Below are positions 1 through 9,504 of a stretch of 34,527 nucleotides of DNA, piece by piece. The notes beneath the pieces were generated by a model, which was not told the DNA's origin, ran no database searches, and worked only from the letters and a program-made list of their open reading frames with translations. The position numbers were made by a program, and so were the translations under genes. Origin of the DNA: an uncultured Collinsella sp. Its GTDB lineage: Bacteria > Actinomycetota > Coriobacteriia > Coriobacteriales > Coriobacteriaceae. The stretch covers positions 1 to 34,527 of the forward strand of contig CABUQY010000007.1 in NCBI GenBank assembly GCA_902493915.1, written 5' to 3'. Numbering within the stretch: position 1 is the stretch's first letter; each line of letters opens with the position of its first letter.

Positions 1-504
1 GGTCGCGGCGTGCGCATCGCGGGCAACGCGTGCTCGCCGATTGTGCTGGTCAAAGGTGATTTGGACGATGCCGAGCGTGCAGGCGGCGAGCTGGCTGCCG
101 GCGCGGATGGCGCCGCGTTGCGCAAGGCGCTCGGCGCCATCGGATATGCCCCCGAAGATTTTTGCGTGCTGGCAAGTGTCGCCGGCGCGGGCGACGGAGC
201 GGTCGCGGCGGGCGAGGCCCTGACGTGCGACCTGTTCCGCGAGGCGCTGGAGACCTTGGACCCCGAGGCGGTGCTGCTGCTGGACAACAGTGCGGCCGAT
301 GTCATGCGCGAGACCTATGCCGATATGCTTGTGGCAATTGATGACTTTGACACCGCCATGCTCAAGCCCGGCCTGGTCGCCCATGTGCAGGGGCGCCGCG
401 TGCTGGCGCTCGACGGTTTTGAGGCGGCGCTCACCGACAAGGCCGCCAAGCAGCGCATGTGGGCCTACATCAAGCAGCTGACTCCGGCGGCCGCCCCGCT
501 GTAG
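1..504 (+). CDS. Degenerate uracil-DNA-glycosylase-like protein, C-terminal part
   Basis: The frame is open from the first base, so the gene probably starts upstream of the window; an internal GTG at 10 is the first start codon in view. The visible part is about 167 residues and ends at 504. I do not recognise it firmly. Its order of elements recalls the uracil-DNA glycosylase superfamily: an 'ALRKALGAIGY.PEDF' segment, then 'FREALETLDPEAVLLLD' where the family has its conserved strand, and a final 'KAAKQRMWAYIKQL' like the family's closing helix. The usual catalytic and Fe-S cluster motifs are not visible, so a repair activity should not be assumed. It is convergent with the histidine kinase gene, with 74 bp between the stops. 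Confidence 0.6.
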   Translation, partial: GRGVRIAGNACSPIVLVKGDLDDAERAGGELAAGADGAALRKALGAIGYAPEDFCVLASVAGAGDGAVAAGEALTCDLFREALETLDPEAVLLLDNSAADVMRETYADMLVAIDDFDTAMLKPGLVAHVQGRRVLALDGFEAALTDKAAKQRMWAYIKQLTPAAAPL

Positions 505-578
505 CGAGCCCGCGTCGACAAATGACCCCGAGCGGGCGAGCCGTACCCGCGGAACGCAAATCCGTCGCGCCCGCGCCC

Positions 579-1856
579 TTACATCACAGCACGCAGCTCA
601 AACCGATCGCCGTTAATGCGGAACTGACAGTTGCCGTTCATGCGCTCCACGGCAAGTTTGATGCTCCTGGTGCCAAAGCCATGGCCCGCATGCCGGGTCA
701 CGGGCATGCCGTCGACCATGCGCGGCGCGCGGTCAAACGTGTTGGAAACTAACAGCAGCAGCTGGCCGTCCTCTAATCGCAGGTCAAAGTCGACGAATCG
801 CTTTCCCTGGGGCGCGGCGCTTGCGGCGGTGATAGCGTTTTCCAAGGCATTTGAGAGCACGCTAAACAGGTCGGCGTCACCTACGTGGATGGTTTCGGGT
901 ACGGCGGCGCGCAGGTTGGCGGTAATGCCGTTTCTATTGATATCCGAGTTAAATGACGAAAGCGCGATGTTTACGGTCTCGTTGGCGCAGAAGCGGCGTA
1001 CGGCGGTGCGGTCGCCGGCTTCGCAGAGTTCGTCGATGCGATCGAGCGCCTCGTCGGTGTGGCCCTCTTCAATTAAAGCGGCCAGGCCGCGTAGAAAGTG
1101 GCGCATGTCGTGGCGAAGAATCGACAGCTCGCGCCCAGATTGACGCCAAGCCTCGAGCTCTTTGATGGCGACGCTGTCGCGGGTTTCGAGCATCCAGCGC
1201 TCTCTCTCGGCGGTTTCCTTTTCTTCGTATTCACGCAGGTAGACGGCGAGGAACATAAGGTAGAACGCGCAGAGCGCAAAGGCCAAAAACTCAACCGTCA
1301 CCACCGAGCCCGAGTGGAACAGCGTGGTGTAGACGTTGGTGGCATAGTCAAAGACGTAATAGACGAGCGGCAGGATTAAAAGGATGCCCAGCTCGGTGGT
1401 GCTTTTAATCGCCAAGCGTGGACCGATGTCGCCGGCCCAATGCAACAGGACGGCAAAGACGGCGAGTGTGGTCGCGATGCGCGCCAGATAGTACGCAATC
1501 TGAGAATCGGTTGCGGCAAATGCGGCGATGCCCATCCAATTGCTGAACTGGCAGCTCAGATAGGCACTCGTAATGCCGAGCACGGCAAGCAGCGGGCTCA
1601 GGCGGTAGCGCGCGCACAAATAGATGACGAGCGGCAGATGCACGACGAGCGGATATACCTGGCGGGCGAAAAGCTCGCCGCCGACGGCATTGGCGAGGCC
1701 AAATGCGCATCCGGTTACGGCACCGACCAACACCAGTTCAAGCGCATGACGCCGGTTGATCTCGACACCGCACAGCGCCGCCGAGGCAAAGACGCCAAAG
1801 AGCAGCGTCGTGGCGTGGTGGATTGCCCAAAGGACCATTTCGACCGAGGAGACCAT
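579..1856 (-). CDS. AgrC-like membrane sensor histidine kinase (GHKL)
   Basis: This is a 425-residue sensor kinase. Residues 1 to about 207 form roughly six hydrophobic segments with no large extracellular loop, as in the AgrC/ComD quorum-sensing kinases. A charged linker (210-245) leads to the phosphoacceptor motif LRHDMRHF, with His249 the expected autophosphorylation site. The ATPase domain has an N-box around Asn336/Asn340 (SNALENAI) and a glycine box at 391-395 (GHGFG), typical of the ATPase_c_5 type that pairs with LytTR regulators. The start codon overlaps the regulator's stop by one base (TGATG), so the two are translationally coupled. No peptide precursor or AgrB-like protease lies next to it, so the signal is unknown. 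Confidence 0.9.
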   Translation of the reverse strand: MVSSVEMVLWAIHHATTLLFGVFASAALCGVEINRRHALELVLVGAVTGCAFGLANAVGGELFARQVYPLVVHLPLVIYLCARYRLSPLLAVLGITSAYLSCQFSNWMGIAAFAATDSQIAYYLARIATTLAVFAVLLHWAGDIGPRLAIKSTTELGILLILPLVYYVFDYATNVYTTLFHSGSVVTVEFLAFALCAFYLMFLAVYLREYEEKETAERERWMLETRDSVAIKELEAWRQSGRELSILRHDMRHFLRGLAALIEEGHTDEALDRIDELCEAGDRTAVRRFCANETVNIALSSFNSDINRNGITANLRAAVPETIHVGDADLFSVLSNALENAITAASAAPQGKRFVDFDLRLEDGQLLLLVSNTFDRAPRMVDGMPVTRHAGHGFGTRSIKLAVERMNGNCQFRINGDRFELRAVM

Positions 1857-2578
1857 CAGCGCCTCCCGCCCTCAAAGCGCGCCGCAAAGTAGGCGTCTTG
1901 GAATCCCTGCTTGCAGCTGCGCGAAAGCGGGATGCACGCGCCGGAGCGCATGACGATGTCTGTGCGATTGAAGTGGTCGATGTTGCGCAAGTTGACCTGG
2001 TAACTACGGTGGCATTTAAAGAAGGCGGTATTTTGCTCCAAGCGGTCCTCGACGCTGCGGAACGACTCGAGTGCCTCGATATCGCGTCCGTCGCGCAGGT
2101 GGAAGACCACGTGCTTGTTGCGCGCCTCGGCATATTCGATGTCGGACAGGCGCAGGGCGTGGTAGCCAAAGGAAGTTTTGATCACGAGCTCGTCGGTTGC
2201 CGCCGGGCGCATGCTCGAAAGCTCGTCGAGTAATCGCGCCAGGCGTTCGTAAGTCACGGGCTTGAGCAGATAGTCGAAGGCGCGGACCTCGTAGGATTCC
2301 AGCGCGAACTCGGGCGACGAGGTGAGGAACACCAGGCGCACGGCGGTGTCGGCCTGGCGCAGTTCGCGTGCGGTGTCCATGCCGTTGACGAGCGGCATGA
2401 TCATGTCGAGCAGAATGATGTCGGCGCGCGATGCGGCATGGCGGGCCAGCAGGTCCTCGCCGCGCGTGACGAGCGCAACATCGACCGCCGTGCCCGTCTC
2501 GGTCGACCAACGGTCGATCATCCGGTGCAGTCTATCTAGAAAAGCGACGTCATCGTCGCAGGCAATAATCTTGAGCAT
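1856..2578 (-). CDS. LytTR-family response regulator (AgrA-like)
   Basis: This 240-residue regulator has an N-terminal receiver domain and a C-terminal LytTR DNA-binding domain. The receiver shows the acidic triad near residues 8-10 (CDDD), the phosphoacceptor Asp58 (ADIILLDM) and the conserved lysine in FDYLLKPV. The LytTR domain (about 130-235) contains FKCHRSYQVNLRNIDHF, the usual signature of the family. An AAGGGGG Shine-Dalgarno lies just upstream of the ATG. It is the first gene of a two-gene operon with the kinase. LytTR regulators generally bind direct repeats; no obvious pair was found in the window, so targets probably lie elsewhere. Confidence 0.92.
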   Translation of the reverse strand: MLKIIACDDDVAFLDRLHRMIDRWSTETGTAVDVALVTRGEDLLARHAASRADIILLDMIMPLVNGMDTARELRQADTAVRLVFLTSSPEFALESYEVRAFDYLLKPVTYERLARLLDELSSMRPAATDELVIKTSFGYHALRLSDIEYAEARNKHVVFHLRDGRDIEALESFRSVEDRLEQNTAFFKCHRSYQVNLRNIDHFNRTDIVMRSGACIPLSRSCKQGFQDAYFAARFEGGRR

Positions 2579-2784
2579 TCGGCCCCCTTAAGTAGTTCGA
2601 TTTTGCCACATCGGGCACGCGCCGCTTGCGGGGGTGCGGACCGTTTGCGCCCCACGGCGTGCAGCTCGCGCCAAGCGGTGTTGCGGTGGCGAAAGATGCC
2701 TCCTGCGCCATCGAGAGCTCAGCTATCCTCAGCTTGCCAGTTCGAAAATGGACCTGCCACATGATTGAATCTTTATTTCAACTT

Positions 2785-2830
2785 TACACCTAGGTTTACA
2801 GCTGTCTTGTCAGCTGTAAACCTAGGTGTC
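2785..2830 (+). promoter_or_regulatory. Twin NiaR-type operator in the nad promoter
   Basis: A 19-bp perfect inverted repeat (2786-2804 and 2811-2829, 6-bp spacer) precedes nadA. Each arm holds a shorter near-palindrome: TACACCTAGGTTTA at 2785-2798 and TAAACCTAGGTGTC at 2817-2830. Their centres are 32 bp apart, about three helical turns, which fits two repressor dimers on one face of the DNA. The niacin repressor NiaR is encoded at the end of the same operon, so it is the likely ligand-dependent binder. The assignment is inferred from context, not from a known consensus for this lineage. Confidence 0.75.
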
Positions 2831-2835
2831 ATACT
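2807..2835 (+). promoter_or_regulatory. Candidate nadABC-niaR promoter
   Basis: TTGTCA at 2807-2812 and CATACT at 2830-2835 are separated by 17 bp and resemble sigma-70 type -35 and -10 boxes. The second operator copy lies almost exactly in the spacer, where a bound repressor would block RNA polymerase. Confidence 0.5.
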
Positions 2836-2870
2836 AAAGCCCCAAGATTCGCCAAAAGAGAGGGGCCTTG

Positions 2871-3896
2871 ATGGCACAGAGCGCGAACATGGATGCATCG
2901 GAGCTTGCACGCGATATTGCGGCCGGCCTGGCATCGGCAACGACGGCAACGGAGCGCGCGGCGCTGGTGCCCGCAGAGCTCGTCGAGGCCATTCAGCAAC
3001 TAAAAACCCAACGTGACGCGGTGATCCTAGCGCACTATTACGTGGCGCCCGAGGTGCAGGCCGTGGCTGATTACGTCGGCGACAGCTTCTACCTGGCTAA
3101 GCTCGCTAAAAGCCTGCCGCAGCAGACCATCGTGCTGTGCGGCGTGGAGTTTATGGGCGAGAGCGCCAAACTGCTCAATCCCACTAAGACCGTGCTGCTG
3201 CCCGAGCCGGGCGCGGACTGTCCCATGGCGCACATGGTCAAGCGCGAGACGGTCGACGCGGCGCGCGCCGAGTACGGCGACGACCTGGCTGTCGTCTGCT
3301 ACGTCAACTCCACGGTCGAGATCAAGAGCTGGAGCGACGTGTGCGTCACCAGCTCCAACGCCGTCAAGATCGTGTCCGAGCTGCCGCAGCAGCATATCCT
3401 GTTCATTCCCGACCAAAACCTCGGTCGCTTCGTAGCCGAGCAGGTGCCGCAAAAGCACGTCATCCTCAACAACGGCTACTGCCCGCGCCATCACATCATC
3501 ACCGTCGAGCAGATCGTCGACGCGACGGAGGCCCACCCCGACGCGCTCGTGCTGGCGCATCCTGAGTGCAAGGCCGACGTCCTGGCCGAGGCCGACTACA
3601 TCGGCTCCACCGCCGGCATCATCAAGTATGCCGAGGAGTCCGACGCGAGCGAGTTCATCATCGTGACGGTCCGCGGCGTGCTCTACGAGCTCGAGCGCCG
3701 CTGCCAAGGCACCGGCAAGAAGTTCTACTTCCCCGCGGTACAGCCCACCTGCGTCAACATGGATCTCATCACGCTCGAAAAGCTCGTGCACTGCCTGGAG
3801 ACGGGCGAGGGCGAGGTACAGATCGGCGTCTCGGACGAGGCAGCAGACCGGGCCAAGCTCACGCTCGACCGTATGCTCGAGTACGCAGCACGCTAG
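2871..3896 (+). CDS. nadA: Quinolinate synthase NadA
   Basis: NadA condenses iminoaspartate with dihydroxyacetone phosphate to quinolinate, using an oxygen-sensitive [4Fe-4S] cluster. The 341-residue protein shows the family's three cluster cysteines in their usual settings: LCGVEFMGES (Cys90), HPEC (Cys233) and PTCVNM (Cys294). The substrate-binding HYYVAPEVQ and NNGYCPRHH segments are also present. The ATG at 2871 is chosen over the adjacent in-frame TTG at 2868; AGAGGGG lies a few bases upstream. It is the first gene of nadA-nadB-nadC-niaR and directly follows the twin operator, so it should be repressed when niacin is plentiful. Confidence 0.96.
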   Translation: MAQSANMDASELARDIAAGLASATTATERAALVPAELVEAIQQLKTQRDAVILAHYYVAPEVQAVADYVGDSFYLAKLAKSLPQQTIVLCGVEFMGESAKLLNPTKTVLLPEPGADCPMAHMVKRETVDAARAEYGDDLAVVCYVNSTVEIKSWSDVCVTSSNAVKIVSELPQQHILFIPDQNLGRFVAEQVPQKHVILNNGYCPRHHIITVEQIVDATEAHPDALVLAHPECKADVLAEADYIGSTAGIIKYAEESDASEFIIVTVRGVLYELERRCQGTGKKFYFPAVQPTCVNMDLITLEKLVHCLETGEGEVQIGVSDEAADRAKLTLDRMLEYAAR

Positions 3897-3899
3897 AAC

Positions 3900-3934
3900 A
3901 ATGTTGCATGAGGGACGGTCCCTTATGTCACATT
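3900..3934. repeat. 35-bp palindromic element between nadA and nadB
   Basis: Two 17-base arms (3900-3916 and 3918-3934) pair at 14 of 17 positions plus a G-T wobble around a single central G. The core is GGGAC-G-GTCCC and the outer parts resemble TGTCACATT. It lies three bases after the nadA stop. In size and core (GGGAC/GTCCC flanked by TGT-containing arms) it resembles the CCACCACAAAGG palindromes at 14.6-16.5 kb, so it may be a related intergenic repeat. Confidence 0.6.
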
Positions 3935-3951
3935 CAAGGGAGAGGATTCCT

Positions 3952-5328
3952 GTGGAAACCAAGCAATACCCCGATATGGAGTGCGACGTCGTCATTGCCG
4001 GCTGCGGCGTAGCGGGTCTGTACGCGGCCCTCAATCTGCCGACGAGCACGCGCGTGATCATGCTCTCCAAGGGCGCGGTTGATGAGTGCGATTCGATGCT
4101 CGCGCAGGGCGGCATTTGCGTGCTGCCCGAAGGCTCGGACTACGATGCCTTCTTTGAGGACACCATGCACGCCGGCCATTACGAGAACCGCCGCGAGAGC
4201 GTCGACATCATGATCCGCTCGAGCCGCTCGGTCATCAACGACCTGCTAGCGATGGGCGTGGATTTTGAGCGCAAGGCCGATGGCAGTCTCGACTTTACCC
4301 GCGAGGGCGCACACAGCCGTCCGCGCATTGCCTTCCATGCCGATATCACCGGCAAGGAGATTACGACCAAGCTGCTCCAGGCCGTTCGCAAGCTGGATAA
4401 CGTGCAGATTTTGGAGCACGTGGCCATGACCGACATCCTAACGGGCGAGCGTGACGGCGCCACGGTGTGCACCGGCGTCGTCGCCGTTCCCGTGGACGAG
4501 AACAGCTCGGTTCGTCCTGCCGACGAGCTGGCAAATGCCGCCGAGGTCGTGCATGCCGGCGAGCCGTTTAAGATCCATGCCCGCCACACGCTGTGGGCGA
4601 CGGGCGGCATCGGTGGCGTATATGACCACTCGACCAACTATCCGCAGCTCACGGGCGATGCCTGCTACATCGCTCAGGAGCACGGCATTAAGATGGAGCA
4701 CTTGGACTACGTGCAGATTCACCCCACGGGACTGTTCTCGCCGCAGCCGGGCCGCACCTTCCTGATCAGCGAGAGCTGCCGCGGCGAGGGCGCGATTTTG
4801 CTCAACGCCGCCGGTGAGCGCTTTACCGACGAGCTTCAGCCGCGCGATGTGGTCGCCGCCGCTATTCGCGAGCAGATGAAGCAGGACGGTACCGAGCACG
4901 AGTGGCTGAGCTTTGCACCCGTCGAGCGCGACGTGGTGACCGGGCACTTTGCCAATATCCGCGCGCGCTGCCTGGAGGACGGCCGCGACATTCTGGACGA
5001 GCCCATCCCCGTCACGCCCACGCAGCACTACTTTATGGGCGGCGTATGGGTCGACAAGGACGGCCGCACCTCGATGCCCGAGCTCTACGCCGCGGGCGAG
5101 ACGGCCTGCAACGGCGTTCACGGCAAGAATCGCCTTGCATCAAACAGCCTGCTCGAGGCGCTGGTCTGGGGTCGTCGCGCCGCGTGGTATATGCGTGCCG
5201 GCGAGTCGCTGGCCGTGGAGCAGGCGGGCGATCCCGCGCTCGATGGCCGTCATCGCGCCCTGAGCGCCGACACCCTGGCAATCGATGATCTGGCCCGTGC
5301 CGCCGGCACGCAGGCCGTGGAGGAGTAG
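3952..5328 (+). CDS. nadB: L-aspartate oxidase NadB
   Basis: NadB is a flavoprotein that oxidises L-aspartate to iminoaspartate, the substrate of NadA; in anaerobes fumarate is the probable electron acceptor. The N-terminus has the FAD-binding DVVIAGCGVAGLYAAL. Further along are IHPTG, ESCRGEGA and the hallmark AAGETACNGVHGKNRLASNSLLEA. I choose the GTG at 3952 because AAGGGAGAGG lies 6 bases upstream and residues before it match nothing in the family; ATGs at 3901 and 3925 lie inside the palindromic element. From the GTG it is 458 residues, roughly 80 shorter than E. coli NadB, the difference falling in the C-terminal helical region. Confidence 0.95.
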   Translation: METKQYPDMECDVVIAGCGVAGLYAALNLPTSTRVIMLSKGAVDECDSMLAQGGICVLPEGSDYDAFFEDTMHAGHYENRRESVDIMIRSSRSVINDLLAMGVDFERKADGSLDFTREGAHSRPRIAFHADITGKEITTKLLQAVRKLDNVQILEHVAMTDILTGERDGATVCTGVVAVPVDENSSVRPADELANAAEVVHAGEPFKIHARHTLWATGGIGGVYDHSTNYPQLTGDACYIAQEHGIKMEHLDYVQIHPTGLFSPQPGRTFLISESCRGEGAILLNAAGERFTDELQPRDVVAAAIREQMKQDGTEHEWLSFAPVERDVVTGHFANIRARCLEDGRDILDEPIPVTPTQHYFMGGVWVDKDGRTSMPELYAAGETACNGVHGKNRLASNSLLEALVWGRRAAWYMRAGESLAVEQAGDPALDGRHRALSADTLAIDDLARAAGTQAVEE

Positions 5329-5331
5329 ACC

Positions 5332-6192
5332 ATGAATCCCATTACCATGAAACTCGTCGTCGATGATCTGATTCTGCAGGCTCTGCGCGAGGACATCACG
5401 TTTGAGGACGTGAGCACGGCGAGCGTGTGCCCCACGGCGCGTCCCGCCACGGTGGAGCTTATCGCCAAGGCCGATGGCATCATCGCGGGCTTGGATGTGT
5501 TCGCTCGCACCTTTGAGCTGCTGGATCCGCAGAGCTCCGTGTTGTTTGATGTCGCGGACGGCGACGAGGTGCACGCTGGCGATCACGTGGGCCAGGTGCG
5601 CGGAGACGCGCGCGTGCTGCTTTCGGGCGAGCGTGTGGCGCTCAACTACCTGCAGCGCATGAGCGGCATCGCTACTTACACGCATCGGATGGCGGCTGCG
5701 CTCGAGGGCACCAAGACCGTGCTTGTCGACACACGCAAGACCACGCCGGGCATGCGCGTCTTCGAGAAAGCCGCGGTCGAGATCGGCGGCGGCAGCAATC
5801 ACCGTTACAACCTGTCGACGGCCGTTATGCTCAAGGACAACCACATCGACGCCGCCGGTGGCGTGGCACGTGCGATTGAGATGGCGCGCGCCCATGCGTC
5901 GTTTACCACGACGGTCGAGATCGAGTGCGAGAACCTGGACATGGTGCGCGAGGCTGTGGAGGCCGGAGCCGACATCATCATGTTCGACAACATGACCCAC
6001 GACGATATGGCTGCCGCGATTGAATTTATCGCCGGTCGTGCCAAGACCGAGTGCTCGGGCAACGTGGATGCCAGCAATATCCGAGCGCTCGCCGACCTGG
6101 GCGTTGACTTTATCAGCTCGGGGGCGTTGACGCACTCTGCGCCGATCCTCGACCTCTCGCTTAAGCACCTGCGTCTGCTGGACGGTAAATAA
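5332..6192 (+). CDS. nadC: Nicotinate-nucleotide pyrophosphorylase (quinolinate phosphoribosyltransferase) NadC
   Basis: NadC decarboxylates and phosphoribosylates quinolinate to nicotinate mononucleotide, the third step of de novo NAD synthesis. The 286-residue protein shows the family motifs NYLQRMSGIAT, DTRKTTPGMRVFEKAAVEIGGG (split here by no gaps) with its PRPP and substrate arginines and lysines, and LKDNHI. The ATG lies 3 bases after the nadB stop, with GGAGGAG in the end of nadB as ribosome binding site. Its own stop overlaps the niaR start (TAATG), so all four genes are tightly coupled. Confidence 0.96.
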   Translation: MNPITMKLVVDDLILQALREDITFEDVSTASVCPTARPATVELIAKADGIIAGLDVFARTFELLDPQSSVLFDVADGDEVHAGDHVGQVRGDARVLLSGERVALNYLQRMSGIATYTHRMAAALEGTKTVLVDTRKTTPGMRVFEKAAVEIGGGSNHRYNLSTAVMLKDNHIDAAGGVARAIEMARAHASFTTTVEIECENLDMVREAVEAGADIIMFDNMTHDDMAAAIEFIAGRAKTECSGNVDASNIRALADLGVDFISSGALTHSAPILDLSLKHLRLLDGK

Positions 6193-6737
6193 TGGACGCC
6201 CGCGAGCGTCGCCGTGCCATCATGGGCGTACTTGAGGGGGCCACGGAGCCCGTTTCGGGCAGCGCGCTTGCCCGCGAGGTGGGTGTGAGCCGCCAGGTCG
6301 TGGTGCAGGACATTGCCCTGCTGCGCGCCGACGGACACGATATCGTCGCCACCAATCGCGGCTATGTGCTACAGGAGGCGGCGAGCAGCCCGGCTGTGCC
6401 CACGCGTCTGGTCAAGGTTCGCCACGGCGTGGAGCAGGCGGGCGATGAGCTCACGAGCATCGTCGACGCGGGCGGCGCCGTGCTCAACGTGATCGTCAAT
6501 CACCGCGTGTACGGCAAGATCACGGCCGACCTGGACATCCGCAATCGTCGCGATGTTGAGCGCTACCTGCACGATATCGAGAGCGGCAAGAGCTTTCCGC
6601 TACTAACGGTGACGAGCGGCTATCACTTCCACCGCATTGCGGCAGAAGACGAGCAAACTCTCGACGAGATCGAGACCATGCTCAAGGAAAAGGGCTATCT
6701 GGCAGATCTGATGCCCTACGAAGATGACCTGTCCTAG
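6192..6737 (+). CDS. niaR: Niacin-responsive repressor NiaR (HTH-3H)
   Basis: This 181-residue protein has an N-terminal winged helix (about 5-60; SGSALAREVGVSRQVVVQDIALLRADG) and a C-terminal 3H domain (about 72-165), named for its conserved histidines. His78, Glu86, His145 and His147 lie where the family binds a metal ion and, with it, niacin. NiaR proteins repress NAD synthesis and niacin uptake genes when nicotinic acid is present. Being the last gene of the operon with the twin operator, it probably represses itself too. The start overlaps the nadC stop by one base. A strong terminator follows 13 bases after its stop. Confidence 0.92.
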   Translation: MDARERRRAIMGVLEGATEPVSGSALAREVGVSRQVVVQDIALLRADGHDIVATNRGYVLQEAASSPAVPTRLVKVRHGVEQAGDELTSIVDAGGAVLNVIVNHRVYGKITADLDIRNRRDVERYLHDIESGKSFPLLTVTSGYHFHRIAAEDEQTLDEIETMLKEKGYLADLMPYEDDLS

Positions 6738-6750
6738 TAACGACGGATGC

Positions 6751-6790
6751 AAAAGGAGGCCTCCGCGGCGATGCGGGGGCCTCCTTTTTG
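6751..6790. terminator. Bidirectional terminator between niaR and the ferredoxin gene
   Basis: A 16-bp stem (6751-6766 with 6773-6788, one G-T wobble) has a six-base loop. It is flanked by A residues on the left and T residues on the right, so it can end transcripts from both convergent genes. Confidence 0.9.
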
Positions 6791-6828
6791 TGCACGGTGT
6801 ACTTGTGAGTGTGCAAGTGGGGGAGTTG

Positions 6829-7014
6829 TTACTCCTCGACGATCTCGGTGATCGCGCCGGCGGGGCAAGCGTCCTGGCAAGCGCCACAGGCGACGCAGGA
6901 ATCCTCGTCAGCGACGGTAGCGACGTCCTGGAGCTCCAGAACGCCAGCGGGGCAGGAGTCGACGCAAACGCCACAAGCGATGCACTCGTCGGCATCAATT
7001 ACGGGATGAGCCAT
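6829..7014 (-). CDS. 2[4Fe-4S] ferredoxin
   Basis: A 61-residue clostridial-type ferredoxin, an electron carrier for anaerobic metabolism. Two cluster motifs are seen, CIACGVCVDSCPAG and CVACGACQDACPAG, each of the CxxCxxCxxxCP form, separated by a short acidic spacer with near two-fold internal symmetry. The start at 7014 is chosen because AGAGAGG lies about 7 bases upstream and the sequence from there (MAHPVIDADEC) matches typical ferredoxin N-termini; the 22 codons upstream in frame look non-coding. It is monocistronic. A reductase partner is not adjacent, though the large Fe-S flavoprotein at 25165 is one candidate in the window. Confidence 0.95.
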   Translation of the reverse strand: MAHPVIDADECIACGVCVDSCPAGVLELQDVATVADEDSCVACGACQDACPAGAITEIVEE

Positions 7015-7236
7015 GGTAGTTTCCTCTCTGTTGACCGACGCTACAGGCGATGCGCGCCGGTTTGATTCGGGCAAAAACATACCACGGGAGCGACCGTTTG
7101 CAATACCCTCTGGCCGGCATCTTCATACCGTTCGCCGAGTATGCCAAGGTTTACTAAAAAACACGCAGGTGGGGCCGTTGAGCTGCGCAAATGTTAGCTA
7201 AAGGTGACTTGAATTATTGAGCTATTGAGTGCGCCT

Positions 7237-7347
7237 GCGGAAAGAGCATCCCGTTATTTGGCCGAAAAACGGGTCGCAGTTTCCGGTTGAGTCTTCAGAC
7301 GGAAACTGCGGCCCGGAATCCACGCTCAAACCGGGACGAGCTTTCCG
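7237..7347. repeat. Complex palindromic intergenic element (copy 1)
   Basis: The 595-bp gap between ferredoxin and dnaK holds this nested dyad. The inner stem is 15 bp (7271-7285 with 7300-7314, one mismatch). An outer imperfect dyad joins GGAAAGAGCATCCCG on the left to CGGGACGAGCTTTCC on the right. A similar, more decayed block occurs near 32173-32260, sharing GGAAAG, TCCC(G/A)TTATTT, TTTCCG, TTGAG and CGGAAACT in the same order. Confidence 0.55.
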
Positions 7348-7471
7348 TAAGGCAGCCCCAGGCGCCCCCGGACCCAAACCTCAGCCATCTCTACATAGAT
7401 CTCAATAGATTTGCCCAGAACTCAAACAGTGCGTCTACCTGCGCATTTGCGAACCTAAACTCTCGGTAATA

Positions 7472-7506
7472 AGAAATCTTATATGAATTGACTTAGATTT
7501 TGTATA
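7472..7506 (+). promoter_or_regulatory. dnaK promoter with HspR-type dyad
   Basis: AAATCTTATAT (7472-7482), six bases, then ACTTAGATTT (7489-7498), followed two bases later by the -10-like TATATT (7501-7506). The same arms with the same 6-bp spacing occur in front of clpB. The core CTTATAT-N6-ACTTAGA is a loose match to the HAIR operator (CTTGAGT-N7-ACTCAAG) bound by HspR in other actinobacteria. Its position over the -35 region fits repression. Confidence 0.7.
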
Positions 7507-7609
7507 TTCCGACCCATAAGGGGATACACTACATCCTGAAAGACAAGCCGAAGCGCCGCGCGACAGATCATCGAGGCGGCGCGAACGCAAAAGAGAGAGG
7601 GAATTTCTA

Positions 7610-9502
<1,893 letters not shown>

Positions 9503-9504
9503 TC

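Noticed and set aside
2761..2870. NAD riboswitch in the nadA leader
   Set aside because: The conserved structure is a symmetric DNA palindrome overlapping the promoter, mostly upstream of the expected transcript start, which fits a repressor site.
7081..7609. CIRCE operator (HrcA) before dnaK
   Set aside because: No TTAGCACTC-N9-GAGTGCTAA pair is present. A lone GAGTGC near 7229 has no partner.
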